Part shown: in pieces, positions 11,547 through 24,500 of the stretch
How the letters are laid out: every line of letters begins with the position of its first letter
Numbering within the stretch: the stretch's first letter is position 1
NCBI GenBank assembly: GCA_019096065.1
Contig: JAGUCH010000001.1
Coordinates: forward strand, 8,184,001 to 8,248,000
Length of the DNA: 64,000 nucleotides
DNA from: Paracyclopina nana
Lineage: Eukaryota; Arthropoda; Copepoda; Cyclopoida; Cyclopettidae
Direction: 5' to 3'
Notes under the pieces: generated by a model
Database searches by the model: none
Told to the model about the DNA's origin: nothing
What the model saw: only the letters and a program-made list of their open reading frames with translations
Program-made: the position numbers and the translations under genes

Positions 11547-13540
11547 ATGAAGAGCTTGGTGCTTTGGCTTTTATTTATTTCAATCTCCAACGAGTTGATT
11601 GGAGTAAGAGGGCAGAATAAAGTTTTGAGGAGGCGTAAAGTATTCCAAACGACGACAGCAGAAATTGAGCCTAAGGAGCAAACTGCTGACCAAAATGAAT
11701 CAAGAGTTGTAGTCAAGAAAAATAGAAATGGAAGATGTACTTTTTATTAATTTTAAGTAGTACCTAACAGTACATTTATCTCTCTTTTCCCTAGTTTTGA
11801 GTCTTTTCACAATCGTGAAGTTCAGGAATGATCTGTGTGCAACTACTTCAGGCAACAATGGAACTTGCTACACTCAGTAAATATTGCTTTAATACTGCCT
11901 GCTTTTTGCTAACCCTCTTTGCCATACAGGACCGAATGTCAGCAACGAGGGGGAATTGCAGAAGGAACTTGTGCTGGTGGCTTTGGAGTTTGTTGCTTTT
12001 GTAAGTAACCAAATAGATATCAGTTTTCAATGCATCATGAGAAATGCCTATTATGGCTCATTATCTTCCGCGTCTTTGATCGTGGCTTGGTTACGGTTGT
12101 TATCGCTTCTTATTTACTGACATCGCAACCTCGTCAGTATATAAGAACCGATAACAACCGCAACCATGCTACGATCAAAGACGCGGAAGATAATGAGCCT
12201 ATATTATAGTTAACTTCTTTTGTGGCCGATCAACTTCAGAAAACTCAACATATTTCACCAACCCGCCTACTGCGCGCAGGATATGCAATTTAATGATTAA
12301 CAGGATGCAAAATGATATATGCCAGGTACGTACATATTGGGTTCCCATGAGAATGGGCTGGATTTTAGCACCACTTCTTTTAAAAGCTGTTCTTAAGTCT
12401 TCACTTCAATGTCTGGAAATGACATTGTGTTTTGTCATAAGAGGAAACCGTTTTATTTTATTTTTAGATACGAATTGATTTTGAACTTTTTGAGCTAGCA
12501 CCACCAGACATTAAAGGCCAATGTACAATTGACTCGATGATTGTCACAGGAGGAAGCCCAGTTCCTTTACTATGCGGCTCAAATACTGGCCAACATGGTA
12601 ATTTATTAATGGTGATAACACATATTGGCAGGTAATGTAATGGCAACTCTCTGCAGTAATCTACACAGTGACCCCTGACAGTGGACCGAGTCAGGTGTCA
12701 GTCATAACCGATACTTCAGGCACTCTAGCGGGAACCACAGTTGCCAGAACATGGAGATTTCGAATTCATCAATATGAGTGTTCAAGCCCTGTTTTAGGTA
12801 TTTTACAAATGCCATAAAAACGAATTCATGCTCTCAATTTAAGAATTTATTCATTCATAAAGCTCCTAGCGGTTGCCTCCAATATTACTCCGAGGCCTCT
12901 GGTCAATTCAAGAGTTTCAATTACAAAGTTGAAGCACCTGCCAACTTTGGGCCGAACCACCTAGCCAACTTGAACTATGCCATTTGCTTTCGAATTGAAA
13001 ATGGATTTTGTGGCATGAGATACAGCCAGGTTGAGTCTGACATCTACTCATTTACCATCAGCGGTGATTCTTCAACTACAGCGTTCACAAAGCTAGATGT
13101 AGCTCAAGTTAAATATTCAGACTCGGCCTGCAGTATTGATTACCTACATATTCCTGGTGGTTCCAAATCAGGTGACTACTTGGATACCCAATTCTCTAAA
13201 GACAGGTTTTGTGGCCTCACTTTGGGTTACTGTGGATCATCTAATGCTGCCTCAACAAGCTGCGTTGCAACAGTTGGCCCTGTTATATGTAAGTTTAAGA
13301 GTTTTACTTTTGTTAATAATCTCGATGAAAGATTGGGCAAGTAGCTGAAGTAAAATTGAGCATTTTGTTGAAACTTGCGATGCTAAAAATTGCCTTATTG
13401 CAGCTTATGCAAGACCTTTCATTGTCCGAGTGGTGACAAGTGCCAATGAAGAAGATACCACCGCCGGCACCCTTACTGACAAATCCAATCGAGGGTTCAA
13501 CCTTCAATATAGCCAACTACCTTGTTCAACCATTGGATAA
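11547..13540 (+). CDS. Secreted CUB-domain protein (arthropod type)
   Basis: Eight exons: 11547-11736, 11795-11876, 11930-12000, 12210-12325, 12468-12597, 12657-12797, 12863-13288, 13404-13540. All phases agree and give 430 residues. The N-terminus is a signal peptide (MKSLVLWLLFISISNELIG). A short Cys module follows (FRNDLCATTSGNNGTCYTQ, then GTCAGGFGVCC), as found at the start of many uncharacterised insect and crustacean CUB proteins. The C-terminal half has the Cys and aromatic pattern of one or two CUB domains (GGSPVPLLCGSNTG; YAICFRIENGFCGMRY; DRFCGLTLGYC). It is predicted extracellular; ligand and role are unknown. The third intron contains a palindromic MITE (12055-12199) that ends 10 bases before the exon at 12210. 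No protease domain is present. Confidence 0.82.
12055..12199. mobile_element. Palindromic MITE, copy B, inside the CUB gene
   Basis: 145 bp, starting GGCTCATTATCTTCCGCGTC and ending with the inverse complement. The flanks are TAT on both sides, consistent with a 3-bp target duplication. It is nearly identical to copy C (18213). It occupies most of the intron 12001-12209 and ends 10 bases from the acceptor. It has no ORF, so mobilisation would need a transposase from elsewhere. Confidence 0.9.
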
Positions 13541-13719
13541 TATCACATTAATTTAAATACTCAATATTTGTGCTACCGTTAGCTGTTTTTTGCCCTTGAT
13601 TTCATGCTGCTGTCATTATAAATACAATTTGGATAACATAATTACTAATAGTATCAATTAATAATTTATAACTTGCATATGGCCCAATGACATTTAGCGA
13701 ATGAAATTTGGAAATGCTC

Positions 13720-16700
13720 TCAACTTTCAACCTTTTTCCTTGCTTCATAAGTATCAAATTCTTGAGGCTCAAATTTCGCAAAGAAAATATATGCAAAAAG
13801 TGAGCAGAAGTAAAGCCCTGTTGAAATGAAAAAAACCTGTGGCAAAGAAATGCATTCCATTAAAAATCGATTTCTGCAAATTATGAAACTCACTACTCTC
13901 CAATTTGCTGGATCTTTAGTATTGCCTTCGGTCAGAGCAGCAGTGACAAGTGGAGTGATAATTCCAGATATTGAGCCAATGCCATTAGAGAAACCGTACA
14001 CTGTTCCGGAATAGTTTTTTGTCAAATCCTGAATGCTTTTCATGTGACCCGAATAAGTTCCTCCCCTAAGTCCGAACCCTACAGTTAGTATGGCTAAACA
14101 AAGGCCAAAGTCATCAGTAACAAAAGTCATAATTGCCAAGGCCAGAGCAGGCCCACCAAATCCAAAAACTTGGCATATTTTTGCAGTCACTGGTTTACTG
14201 AAATATTCTCTGGCAATGCAAAAATCTGCTCCAATGCCGAAAAGAACGCTCATAATAAGAGACATCAAATGAGGCGCAGAGTTATACCATCCATTCTGCA
14301 ATGAAGAAATGTATTCACAAAATTGATCTCTAAAATGAGCATTGCTTCATTCCAGTCGTACTATAAAATAAAAACGATTCTAGCAAAAGTTGGAAAATAG
14401 TCCAAAACTCAGCTAAAGAGCCAAACATATAACGTTCATGTGCAAAGTTGCTTTTCGGGAACTAAAATATTGGAGATTTGCTATCAAACCACTAAAAAGC
14501 AGGGGCTCTCAACTAGTGGAACCAAGGTTGAACCAAGAGTCGAGTTGACGAAGTCAAAATTTGGAAAAACGTTGAGATTTTCAGCTGTATCTTTGTTGCA
14601 ATTGCTCTGCAATTTTAGAGTTGGTTTAGCGTGTGATTGATGATGATTCATAAGCAACAATTTTGGCTCTGAAATTGATGTGAGCTTTGAGTACTTTTAA
14701 GTAACCTTAATAAAGGTGAACCGTGCATTATCGTAAGGATTTCGTGGGTACATGAACGGGATATAAGTGCCACTAAATTGATGTAGATAGCGTTTCCGAA
14801 TTTTTTCCATACTCTTCGATTCTCCACGTGTCGGAAAGTATTAATTAAATCAAAGGCATTTGTAAAAATATTGGGAATTAAAATTACAGCAGGGAATAGC
14901 CAATAAAAGAAATGCTATTGATTCCGGATTTAAGTCCTTACTTCTTCAATGCTCTGTCCGAGAACATTCTTAATAAAGTTGGGCCCATCAGTGAGGATTG
15001 TAAAGAGCCCCCATCCATTAGCAAAATCACAGAAAATATTCACCCACAAGGCTGGAGTTTTGATGATTTGCCAATATGGAGGCATCGATTTGCCTCTGGA
15101 TGCGTCTCCGTGGTGCGAACGGTGCCTTTCGATAAATGATATTTCCCTAGGGCTGATACATTTGTGGTCCTTAGGATCGTCTGACATGAGGAGAAACCAG
15201 AAAATACACCAAGCAGTTGAAAATCCTCCAGATATGTAAAAAACTGCCTGTAACAAAGAGAAGAGTTTCCTGAAAAAGTGTCGAGATTCCAGCTAGAAAA
15301 TGAAAAGTGCCAAAAGCTCAGATCCGCCAGCTAGAACCTCGAGGAAAAATAGTATTGCATCAGCCAGCTTTGTCATCTTGATAACTTTTTACTTTGATGT
15401 AGAGTCAAATATGTAATACCTCCCAATCAAGGTAAGCTAAGATGTATCCACAAATAGGGAAAGTTATAACAGTGCCAAGACTGCCACCAGAATAGGAAAA
15501 GGCAATGAACTTGGATTTCTCGTGCTCTGGAACCCACCTGCAAAGCACAAAATCGATATCAAACTTTCTCGTCTTCGTCAGACTGCTGCTGGCAACTCTT
15601 CTTCCTCTCGACAATGTTCGCACACAAGCTGCTATTCAGAGCAATAGTTTCTTTGCCTGGATTACCTTTGAAAAATTATTCATTATACCAACTATGTATC
15701 TAGCCCAAGTTCATTAGGGTTAATAAATCTTGGAATCTTCTCCCATGGTAGCACGTGCAAGGCACGACACACACATACATAGCACAAAAGGTAATTACGT
15801 ACCCTCTTACTTTTGTATCAGAGGAGGCAGCACCGGGAAAGTTACAGACTCGGAAACTCCTATTAGCAGTCTCACAATGAAGAGAGCCCAGAGGTTCCAC
15901 ACGGCCGCCAAAGGTGTCAAAAGTGTGAAAATGGCTGTTAGCAATAAGCCAAGTCCAAGAACTCTTTTGGTGCCAAACTTTTCGGCCAGTGTGCCCCCAT
16001 GGATCTGTAGGACGATGTAGCCAAAGAAAAAGGCACTCTTTGCCCAGCCTTTTTGGCTCTCTGACCAACAAAAGCGACGATGCCCATCTTCATTCAAATA
16101 GCTAGGAAAAATGAAAAAACGTAAACATCAACAGCGAGATTTTCCGAACGCGATTTTAATTATGTTATACTTTAATCTAGTATTATTTTGTACTGTCGCT
16201 GTCTTCATGTGGCCATGGCTAGATTAAGTAGAGAGCAACTTGGAAATTAATATTAGAAAGCCATACAGACAATGTTGGCAAATGTCCTTGCATAATGAAT
16301 CGTAGTCCTTTGATTATCAGAGTGGAAAATTGCTAGCACAACGAGACAAAAGGATTTCTTTCCATAATACTGATGCAATACGTGAAAGTGGCAGCTGCAG
16401 GGTAATGCACAAAAAAGTGCCCCTGGCCCCTGCAAATTATATCAACTCTACCATTGATTGTAATATCACTGAGAAACGGTCGTACACTTGTAATGATCCA
16501 AAAACAAAGAAAAAGAAAATGCAGAAAGCAGAGGCTTTCCTCTTTTTCATTTGATTCGCCCAAAACTTCCATTGAGTTGCTAGTTACGCTATGCCCAGTT
16601 CATGAAAGCATTTAAGTCCTTAAGAAAAAGCACGAAGAACACCGTTGGAAAAAGAAATAAAGTGACTTACTCACTGGGATCCCGCTCGAAATCCTCAGCT

Positions 16701-17422
16701 GATGCACATAAATAACAGATCGACTCGAAGTCAACATAAAAGTAAACCATCTCAATCTCTGCAAATTGATGCTCTCTAGCTGGTATGTTTTCAGATTGAA
16801 CAATCATTTAGCTTTTAGACATCAAACTAATTGTGGTATTCTCGTATTTAAATTGTGTAAAAACGAGCGTTTACGTTACAAAAAATAGCCGAATTTGCCC
16901 ACAAAAGCGCTACTCGGCCTCAGCCTCAACTTGTTGAGAGCTAGAGAGACTCATTATAGAGTCAGCTGAAGATTGGCCTAGCGTAAAGACAATTATTTCA
17001 ATTCCTCAAGGCTTTCACTTTACATGAACAGTGCTTATAGATGACATAAAAAAGGCATAAATGTGTGTATGAAAAGTTCCCATAAGCTTTCCACTTTCCC
17101 ACCTTATTGTGGAGTCTGTTTGGTTTGAGCAGAAGTCGGTTACATTATCTGTCATAGTCACGATGGCTATGTTGAAGCTCACTCGAAGAATGTAGCTAAC
17201 CATGGTTGCAGTGAAAACTAGAACTCCCACAAGAATGCGTATCATCTTTTCAGCTAATTGATCACAACTATACATGCATTATTTGACTGCTCTTATCACT
17301 CAAAGATGATGATGAAAACCTTTATTTACTTTCGATGATTGTTTTGAAGCTTCGATTAACAGTGTCTTGGGACTCATAGGTAGTTGTGGCCATGTTGGAT
17401 CATATGGCATGCAAGATTGCAT
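13720..17422 (-). CDS. SLC17-family transporter (sialin/phosphate/vesicular type)
   Basis: Exons on the minus strand: 17422-17320 (start tentative), 17253-17103, 16101-15811, 15537-15420, 15247-14942, 14295-13894, 13836-13720. Phases agree and give about 495 residues, usual for SLC17. Family motifs visible in order are the TM1 segment YILRVSFNIAIVTM, an N-glycosylated loop (NVTDF, NQTDST), SAFFFGYIVLQIHGG, KWVPEHEKSKF followed by SYSGGSLGT, CIFWFLLMSDDP, and the final helices with the NGIGSISGIITPLV region. SLC17 proteins are 12-helix MFS anion transporters of plasma or organelle membranes. The substrate cannot be told here. The usual QIPGG reads QIHGG. The first exon is the weakest part: several ATGs (17545, 17422, 17377) are in frame, and a start at the MIRILVG methionine is also possible. 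Confidence 0.85.
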
Positions 17423-17545
17423 GTCCGAAGCTAAGAAAGCCTTATTTTTTGTACACGTTTGCTTGCGTATTCTTGTGTACTTTGTTAGCAGCAAATGCAA
17501 CCCAATAATTACGTAAAGCTTGTATTGAGCTTTGAGAAATGCCAT

Positions 17546-18212
17546 GAAGTCCCGCTTGAGGGCGCTGAAGAGACTCGGACATCTACGAAAGATTTATGTA
17601 CTGCAGAAAATAGATTTTGACTTATACTATGCTAGTTTAACTTAACAATAGACAAGTTTTTTGCTCAAAAATATTTCTTGACTATTTGTCTACATGATTA
17701 AGAAGGAAATATATCTATTTGCAACTCAAATTAAAAAATAAAGGTAATAGGTCTGAAAAATAACTCTGAATTGGGGCGTTATTGGCTGCTAATGGGATGA
17801 TAACACCATAGCATATCAATACCGCAAATTTTCGCGGAAAAACAAATTCTCGGAAGATCTTGTCTGAGCGAGTACGCACTAATCTTATTAGTTCCTCTGT
17901 ACTGCCCAAGAGACTAGAGAGCTGCGATTTTCACTGGGAGCAAGCACATGTGACTCGACAATTTTTCTTTAAAAACTTTTAGCTTATTTTGATTCCAGCC
18001 AAAAAACGCGCCAATATTGTGCTACTACTGCGCGCTCTACTGGCGTTCACAACGCCATCTACGGCAGCTTCGGAACTAATTATTGTTTTGACAAAGCCTT
18101 GCGGAATTAGGCGATGGACTCAATCCACTTGCTCCTATGACTTGTTCAACTCACGGAATTTTTTTTTCTCAAGAAAGCGAATCAAATTGATTTATTGAAA
18201 TGCAATAACAAT
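17546..18212. other. Intergenic region, no gene seen
   Basis: Upstream of the SLC17-type gene. There are short open frames on both strands (such as 17715-17909 minus) without motifs or clear splice partners. It probably holds the SLC17 promoter or a noncoding first exon. Confidence 0.4.
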
Positions 18213-18357
18213 GGCTCATTATCTTCCGCGTCTTTGATCGTGGCTTGGTTACGGTTGTTATCGCTTCTAATTTACTGACATCGCAACCTCGTCAGTAAAT
18301 AAGAACCGATAACAACCGCAACCAAGCCACGATCAAAGACGCGGAAGATAATGAGCC
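18213..18357. mobile_element. Palindromic MITE, copy C
   Basis: 145 bp, GGCTCATTATC at one end and GATAATGAGCC at the other, almost perfectly palindromic throughout. It is flanked by AAT on both sides (3-bp target duplication). It differs from copy B at only a few positions, so both moved recently or come from one active source. Confidence 0.9.
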
Positions 18358-21300
18358 AATAAGGTTCAATCAAAACGATTGAATTTAAGCCACTTTTTTA
18401 GTAGACAAATAGATTGCACTTCTGAAAAGCCTTGAAGCCATCACGCGAACTTTGAAACCTTTGAACTTCATAGAAAACGGTTATACTATGGCATAAACTA
18501 GAATAGAAATGTTCAAATTTCATCTTATAATTTGTTACTGAACATAGCTTCTTCTATATAAATAGTTGCTAATCTTCTAGGGAGATAGGTTTTGGAAATG
18601 GTTTTTTCAGCCTACCACTTAAAAGAAGTCTAGCTTTTGCCACACTAGCCACAAGGAAGCTCACTTTGTTTAAATTATGAAGAAAGTCAAAGAAGTAAGG
18701 CGAACTTGGAACATGTTGTTGTTTTATTACACTTTACTTGGCGCAGACGAGAAGTTTGCATTAGCAGAATAGTATGTTGCTTAACTTTTGGCTCCCGTTG
18801 CCATTACTCTTCATTCCGAATTCACTACAGCATGGTAGCATGCAGAGTCTGAAGGTAGCCATAATAGTGAACAATAAGAGGCCTTAAAAATGCCAATTTC
18901 ACTACGTACTACGCAATATATGGCTTAATCATTTCCCTCAGAAGAGCTACTCAAGGGTATGCGTAGACCAGCCTTTTTTGGCAGAAAATACTGACTTGAA
19001 TAGGCTGAAGATTTTCCTCGTCATTTGCTGCTAGCTGCTCAGATGATGCTGATGATGATGAGTTGATCGCAGCTTTCTCTAAGCTCCAACTTAATTAGCT
19101 CAGCATCATGGGAATTGGTGCATTAAAAACAAATAGTGTAATGCTACTTGCTGAGAACCAGCCACCAGCGTTTGAAATATCGTCAATGGGTACGACTAGT
19201 ATTTTGCCAGCAAAACCAATATTTTGATAAAGGGAGAACGCGAATTAATGCGAGAGGAGTCTTCGCGCAAAGGCAGATATACTGTATAGTTGGCAGTAAT
19301 AGCCAAATTATTGCTTGGCAACAGCTTATGAGAAATAGTAGCTTACTTGGCGTCTTTTATGATTTGGTGCCAATTTCCAATGAATGTTCCCATCATTGAT
19401 TTCTGTAACATACGTACATCTTCAGAAAACAGTTACCAAAATTGGCTGACTTATTGACTTATTAGGCTAAAAACTGTCATCGAGAAATAAGGGACACCTT
19501 AGTTTTCAAGTGCAATTTAGGCATTTAGGCATAAATAAGGCTTTGAAGGAGGCACGAATCTTGTCGAGTTGACTTCCTTAAATATTTGCTTTATTATCAC
19601 AAGAAAAAGCGTTTCAAATGTGAGCAGGTATTTTAAAAGTGAGTCAAGCAGCAGAAGTATAGAAGTACATGCAATAGGATCAATAAATGCATCTTGAATT
19701 ACATGTGCCTAGATGGGAACACCGCCATTTTTTTTGTTCTGTATAGTTTTACATGCAGCTGGGCCAAGCAAGTAATCATAAAAATGAGAATTAATGATTG
19801 GTGATCGTTGCCTTCCACCGCCCATTTGTTCATCGAGTGCCACAACATTATAGTTAACTGTAAATCACTGCGAGGATCTAGCACAATGGAAAATTTGTAA
19901 TCTTTATTTTTGCAAGCCTCGTAGAAGGGGAATGACAGAAAAGCATTAATCGCCTTCCTGGCCAAGTTAATATCCCCTTCTATGGCGGAATGTGAGGACC
20001 TTACATAAAGAAAAATATTTAAGGCTCAACAAAAATGGCACTTAACTTGCCGACTGAAAGCAGTCACCGTCAAATATAAAGATTTGCTCTTCAACTGCTC
20101 TAGTATCAATGTGAACGGATCGATAAATCTGCATTGCATAAATATATACCAAACGTTATTGTGCTTGCCAATATTTACTTTGTAGGTCTGTGTCTTGAAG
20201 TGCTAGATGGTGCAAATGTGTTTTTAAAATATCAGGCTCAAACTATATGGGGGGGCAAACGTATTATGCGTTTAGGCAAAGAGGCCTTTTCGAAAGATGT
20301 GTGATCTTAATCAAAGGCCATGCGAGTAAATGTTTTGAAATCATCTTATCACTGCTTTAATGCGAGCAAAGAGAGCAATAGGAAAAATGAATGTTGAGAT
20401 GATAAGGAAGTGTAATAACATGTTAGCAAGCAGTTCTGTACTAGTCACTAAGTATCGTTTCTCGAATAGGCAGCAATATTTGTTTCTCTCCATAAGGCAT
20501 ACATTATGAGTGCTCGCAGATTTAAAATAAGGCTAAGGAATGTAGCCATTTATGACAGACTGCAGCATTTTTGTGCAATCGCGCATCTGTTTCAGAAAAG
20601 AGCAGGCCACAGTACAAAAGTAATTTATTTGTGCTGCTAGCTGCATGGCACTCGACTAGAAAATATGTAATCTGGAGCTTTTTGAATGATTACTCTCTCT
20701 CTCTCTCTGTTTTTCGTGAGGCATCATTGCTGCATATGAGGGCTCGCTCAAGCTGAATCCCACAGAAACAGAGGAGTGAGCACGCAAATTGAATTCTAGA
20801 CTCGTGTTGCATATGAAATGACTTGAAGGGCCCAGCTATAATGCAAAATTCTGGCCCTGCTCGTGCCCACATTTTTGCATCTGTCGCTTTACTGAAAGTT
20901 GAATTTGCCGTGAAATTATCACGTGGGATGGTTATTTTTCTTTACGTGAAGGTGTGTTCAATTAGCGCCACGCATAGCAACGCCAGCTAATGAAGAGTCA
21001 TCAGATGCTTAGAAAACTCAAATGAATGCAGTCAGTTAATGATGGACGCATTTATCCTCATGCCATTATTGATTACAACAATGATAAGCATCCTCTAAGA
21101 CGAAAGAAAAAACGTACCTTCTAGCATAGCAACGCATAATCATGCTTCTTATTGAAGTCACATATCATGGCTAATTTGAGTAGTCACTTTTTATCAACGG
21201 CAGGAAAGTGTCGCAATAGCTCAACCCTCGTAACAAGCGCATATGTATACGTAGGTATTGCACCAACGACGTTCCACATGATAGAGACCCAACTGTACAT

Positions 21301-21543
21301 AGAATTGTAGTAACGTAGCAGTGGTTGTGTGTCCGCCAAGAAGAAGATTCGAGTCATGTGTGCATAGTAGCAGTATAATGGTGTGCAGCAGTTCCAGCTT
21401 TCTTCACCGCTCGCTCACACAGTCGCTGCTCGCGCCTTCTAGCTCCTCTATGCAGGCCGCGGACGACAGGACCAGCTGCAACTCCACTTCAGTCATCCTC
21501 CACAACTACTTGAGCAAAGTGATATCATGAACACCTGATCGCA
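18358..21543. other. 3.2-kb intergenic stretch
   Basis: I cannot support a gene here. It contains a (CT)8 microsatellite at 20693-20708. A minus-strand open frame at 19699-19965 looks protein-like, but its upstream partner (about 20017-20130) cannot be joined in frame. The region 21321-21540 is Ser-rich in one frame and lies just before the next gene, so it may be 5' UTR. Confidence 0.45.
20693..20708. repeat. (CT)8 microsatellite
   Basis: Perfect CT dinucleotide run in intergenic DNA. No functional signal is attached to it. Confidence 0.8.
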
Positions 21544-24500
21544 ATGGCCGCAGCCTCGGCCAACTCGCAGCCCTCGACCTCTAGCAAGGCCTCGCCCGCT
21601 CACAGTAGGGGCCACTCGAGGCCAGCCATCAAGGCCAAACTCAGCCGGAGATGGAGCCTGGACAACATCAATTCCAAGGAGGGCTACGTGAAAGACCTCA
21701 GGAAGCAGCATCAGGCACAACAGGTGGGACAACGCGACGAGGCCTACCCGTTCATGATCACTGAGAGGCGAAGGAGTCGCATAGGCAGCCTCTCCTCGGC
21801 CTCAGGCCTCGACATGCTGGAGCGGAGGCCACTGGCGAGGCCACTCTCGTCCTCTCCCCCCGGAGGCCACTTTAGTGCAGTCAAGCGAACAAGAACGCTG
21901 AGCCTAGATGAAGACGTCGAGGATGGAGGCCAGGTGGCCTCGGGCATTAAAGGGTCTTTTGATGCTGCTTACTGCACCCATTTCTTCTTCCATATTATGA
22001 CGAGCACTGCTCACAAATCCTGTGCACAGTGCTAGTGAGCGTGTGAGAAGCTGCAAAAGTAGGCTAATTGGTACAAATATTGAGAGAAGCTTCTCGGAAC
22101 AAGAACTATTAGCAGCGTCATAGCTAGCTAGCTAGCTGCTTGTGATTCCACTGAGGCCAATTGTTTTTTGGCCTAGCGTACAACTGCAGGAGGGAGGCTG
22201 TTGCCATGAGCTAGGGCATGTGATTAGCGTAATCTCACTCAAAAGCTCTCCCAGCAATAAAGTAAAAATTACCGATTGACTACGGTCGACAGTCGATGCC
22301 AACAAGGCTCTCAAAATGAGAAATTAGAGCATTTTTTGAACAACTTATCAAATATGTTGAGCCGAATCCCCAAAAAGGGAGCTCTTAAAGCCTTAATTTC
22401 CAAGAAACTGAACTGAAATAGTTATCACGGAAGCTAGGAGCAGCATTAAAAGACCACAACTTTAAGCAGCTCGACGGCTCTTAGAACAAGATCCAAAAGA
22501 CTAGGAAGTGTGCCCACTTTGCGGGGCCTCCGGAAAGGTCCCTTCCATAGCAGCAGCGGATCCTCGCAGGATATCTCCATTGTACCTGAAGATCTGGAAA
22601 TGCCCACTCCACAGCATCCTATAAATAACCACAACAATAACATCAACAGCAGTAGCAGTGGCATGGTCAATGAGCCTTCGGCCTTTCTGCGGAAAAGGTC
22701 GAGCTCACTGCCAAGGATTCTTCCTCCGATCCTGGATAGAGATTGCTTCAACGAGGACGATCTTGACGACGAAGTCATTGATGATGTCCACGAGGTGGGT
22801 TCAAGACTCTCAGCATTCAAGCAAATGGACCAGACCTCGAACCTCATCGTGAGGGAAATGCAAAAATTCGTGTGCAAATTCGCCTCAGATGTGACCCAAG
22901 TCTTGCCCTTGCCTCTTCCTGCCAATTCGAGGCAACAAATTCGTTTGGCAGCCACTGGTGGCAACACATCGAAGAAAAAGCTTGACTGGAAGCATACACA
23001 GGTAAGGGGTCTTCGTTCTAGCATTCAATCCAGGCGGTATCACTTTCCCGATAAAATACGGGAAACAGTTTGCGAGGAAAGCTGAACTACAAAAAATTCA
23101 TAAGCTCCATACTGGCTTGGATAGCAGCTTTCTCTGGGACTGCAGCTACTTTAGTACCATCGTGCGATTTTAATAATTTAGCCTTTCAAAGTAGTTTGGC
23201 AACTTTTAAAAATTCCACGTAGCTAACTTTTTCACATGCATTCAGGTCCAATGTACTTAGAGAATGGTTCCTTTAGCCTTTTGCAACAATGTGGCCAAAT
23301 TTATGGTTTTCAGCTCCGGCAGTTGTGGTGACTCTGGACATTTTTCTGCAGCAATCACTTGAGGGTCTACATTTTCGATGCCTTTCTTTTTGGCTGAAAG
23401 AGCCATAGTGGCCACTTGGTCATGCAAAAATCCCACTTGAGAGCTGCCGTCATCTTGACCCTCTGCGTAATGGAACTGCTCCTCCAGAGAACCTGCCTCA
23501 TTCTTCCGAGAAGGTTGCTTTCCCAAAAGTGTGGCCAAATCTATGGTCTTTAATCTGGGAAACGTCGGTGACTCATTATCAGACTCGACACTTTCTTTCT
23601 CGAGGCCTTTTGTTGTTGGTATAGCCACGTCGTAGTTATTTGTTGGCTTTTTAGCCGAGAGCCTAACGTTGGCTTCGCTGCTATGCAAAATTGGGATTTC
23701 AGGGCTGACCTCTAGATCCTCTCTAGAGACCAATACTTTAGAACTAGTCTTTTGGAGCTTTTGCGCCGATAGCAATTTCCCTTCTTTGCTCTGAAATACT
23801 GGTAGCTCTGGTGTTGAAGGAATGCTCGCAGAAATTGTCATCTCATCACTGTCTACGGATTGCTTTCCCAAAATAGAGGCCAAATCCAACGTTTTTAGTG
23901 TAGGGAGCACTGGCGAAAAAGAGCCTTCCTCCTCTTCGCATGCCTGACTTCCCTCTCGACTTTTCAAAATTGAAAAAATGTGAGAATCATCTACTTCCGA
24001 ACTTTTTTGATAATCTCCATGAAGATTTTTCTTTTTGGTAGATAGCTTGATGTTGGCCTCATGGCTGTGTAAAATTGGGATTTGGGGGCTGTCCTTCTCT
24101 TCGTCAAAAGGAGATTGTACATTTGAAATAGCCTTGTGGAGCTTTTGTTCTGACAGTAATTTGCCAACTTTACTCTGAAGCACTGGCAGCTCGGGAGTGG
24201 CGTGCTGATCATCATCAACGTTACATCTTCTTGGAAACTGACTAGTCAAATCAACTGTATTAAGATTAGGAAGAATAGGAGATGCATCACTTCCGTTCGA
24301 AGGCTCTTCTTTCGGCTCTCCTTTGAGTTTTGAAGATGGGCGCCTTACAAACAAACCAGGGCTGATTTCCACCCTACTATGATTAAAAGATTGCTGCAGT
24401 AAAGACTTTCTCTTCGGGGGCTTTTTTAAAATTGACAAAATTGGCGAGTCATCGTCATCATCTTCAGAAGCCTCGTTAACGCAAGGAATTTCATGCCTAT

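Noticed and set aside
19699-20130. Possible two-exon minus-strand gene (RAVEEQIFIFDGDCFQSA and EACKNKDYKFSIVLDPRSD segments)
   Set aside because: The sequence looks protein-like, but no GT-AG pair joins the two parts in frame and I recognise no family. It could be a decayed gene.
21321-21530. Ser-rich 69-codon ORF before the kinase-like gene
   Set aside because: It ends in a stop before 21544 in another frame, with no support as a separate gene; more likely 5' UTR.
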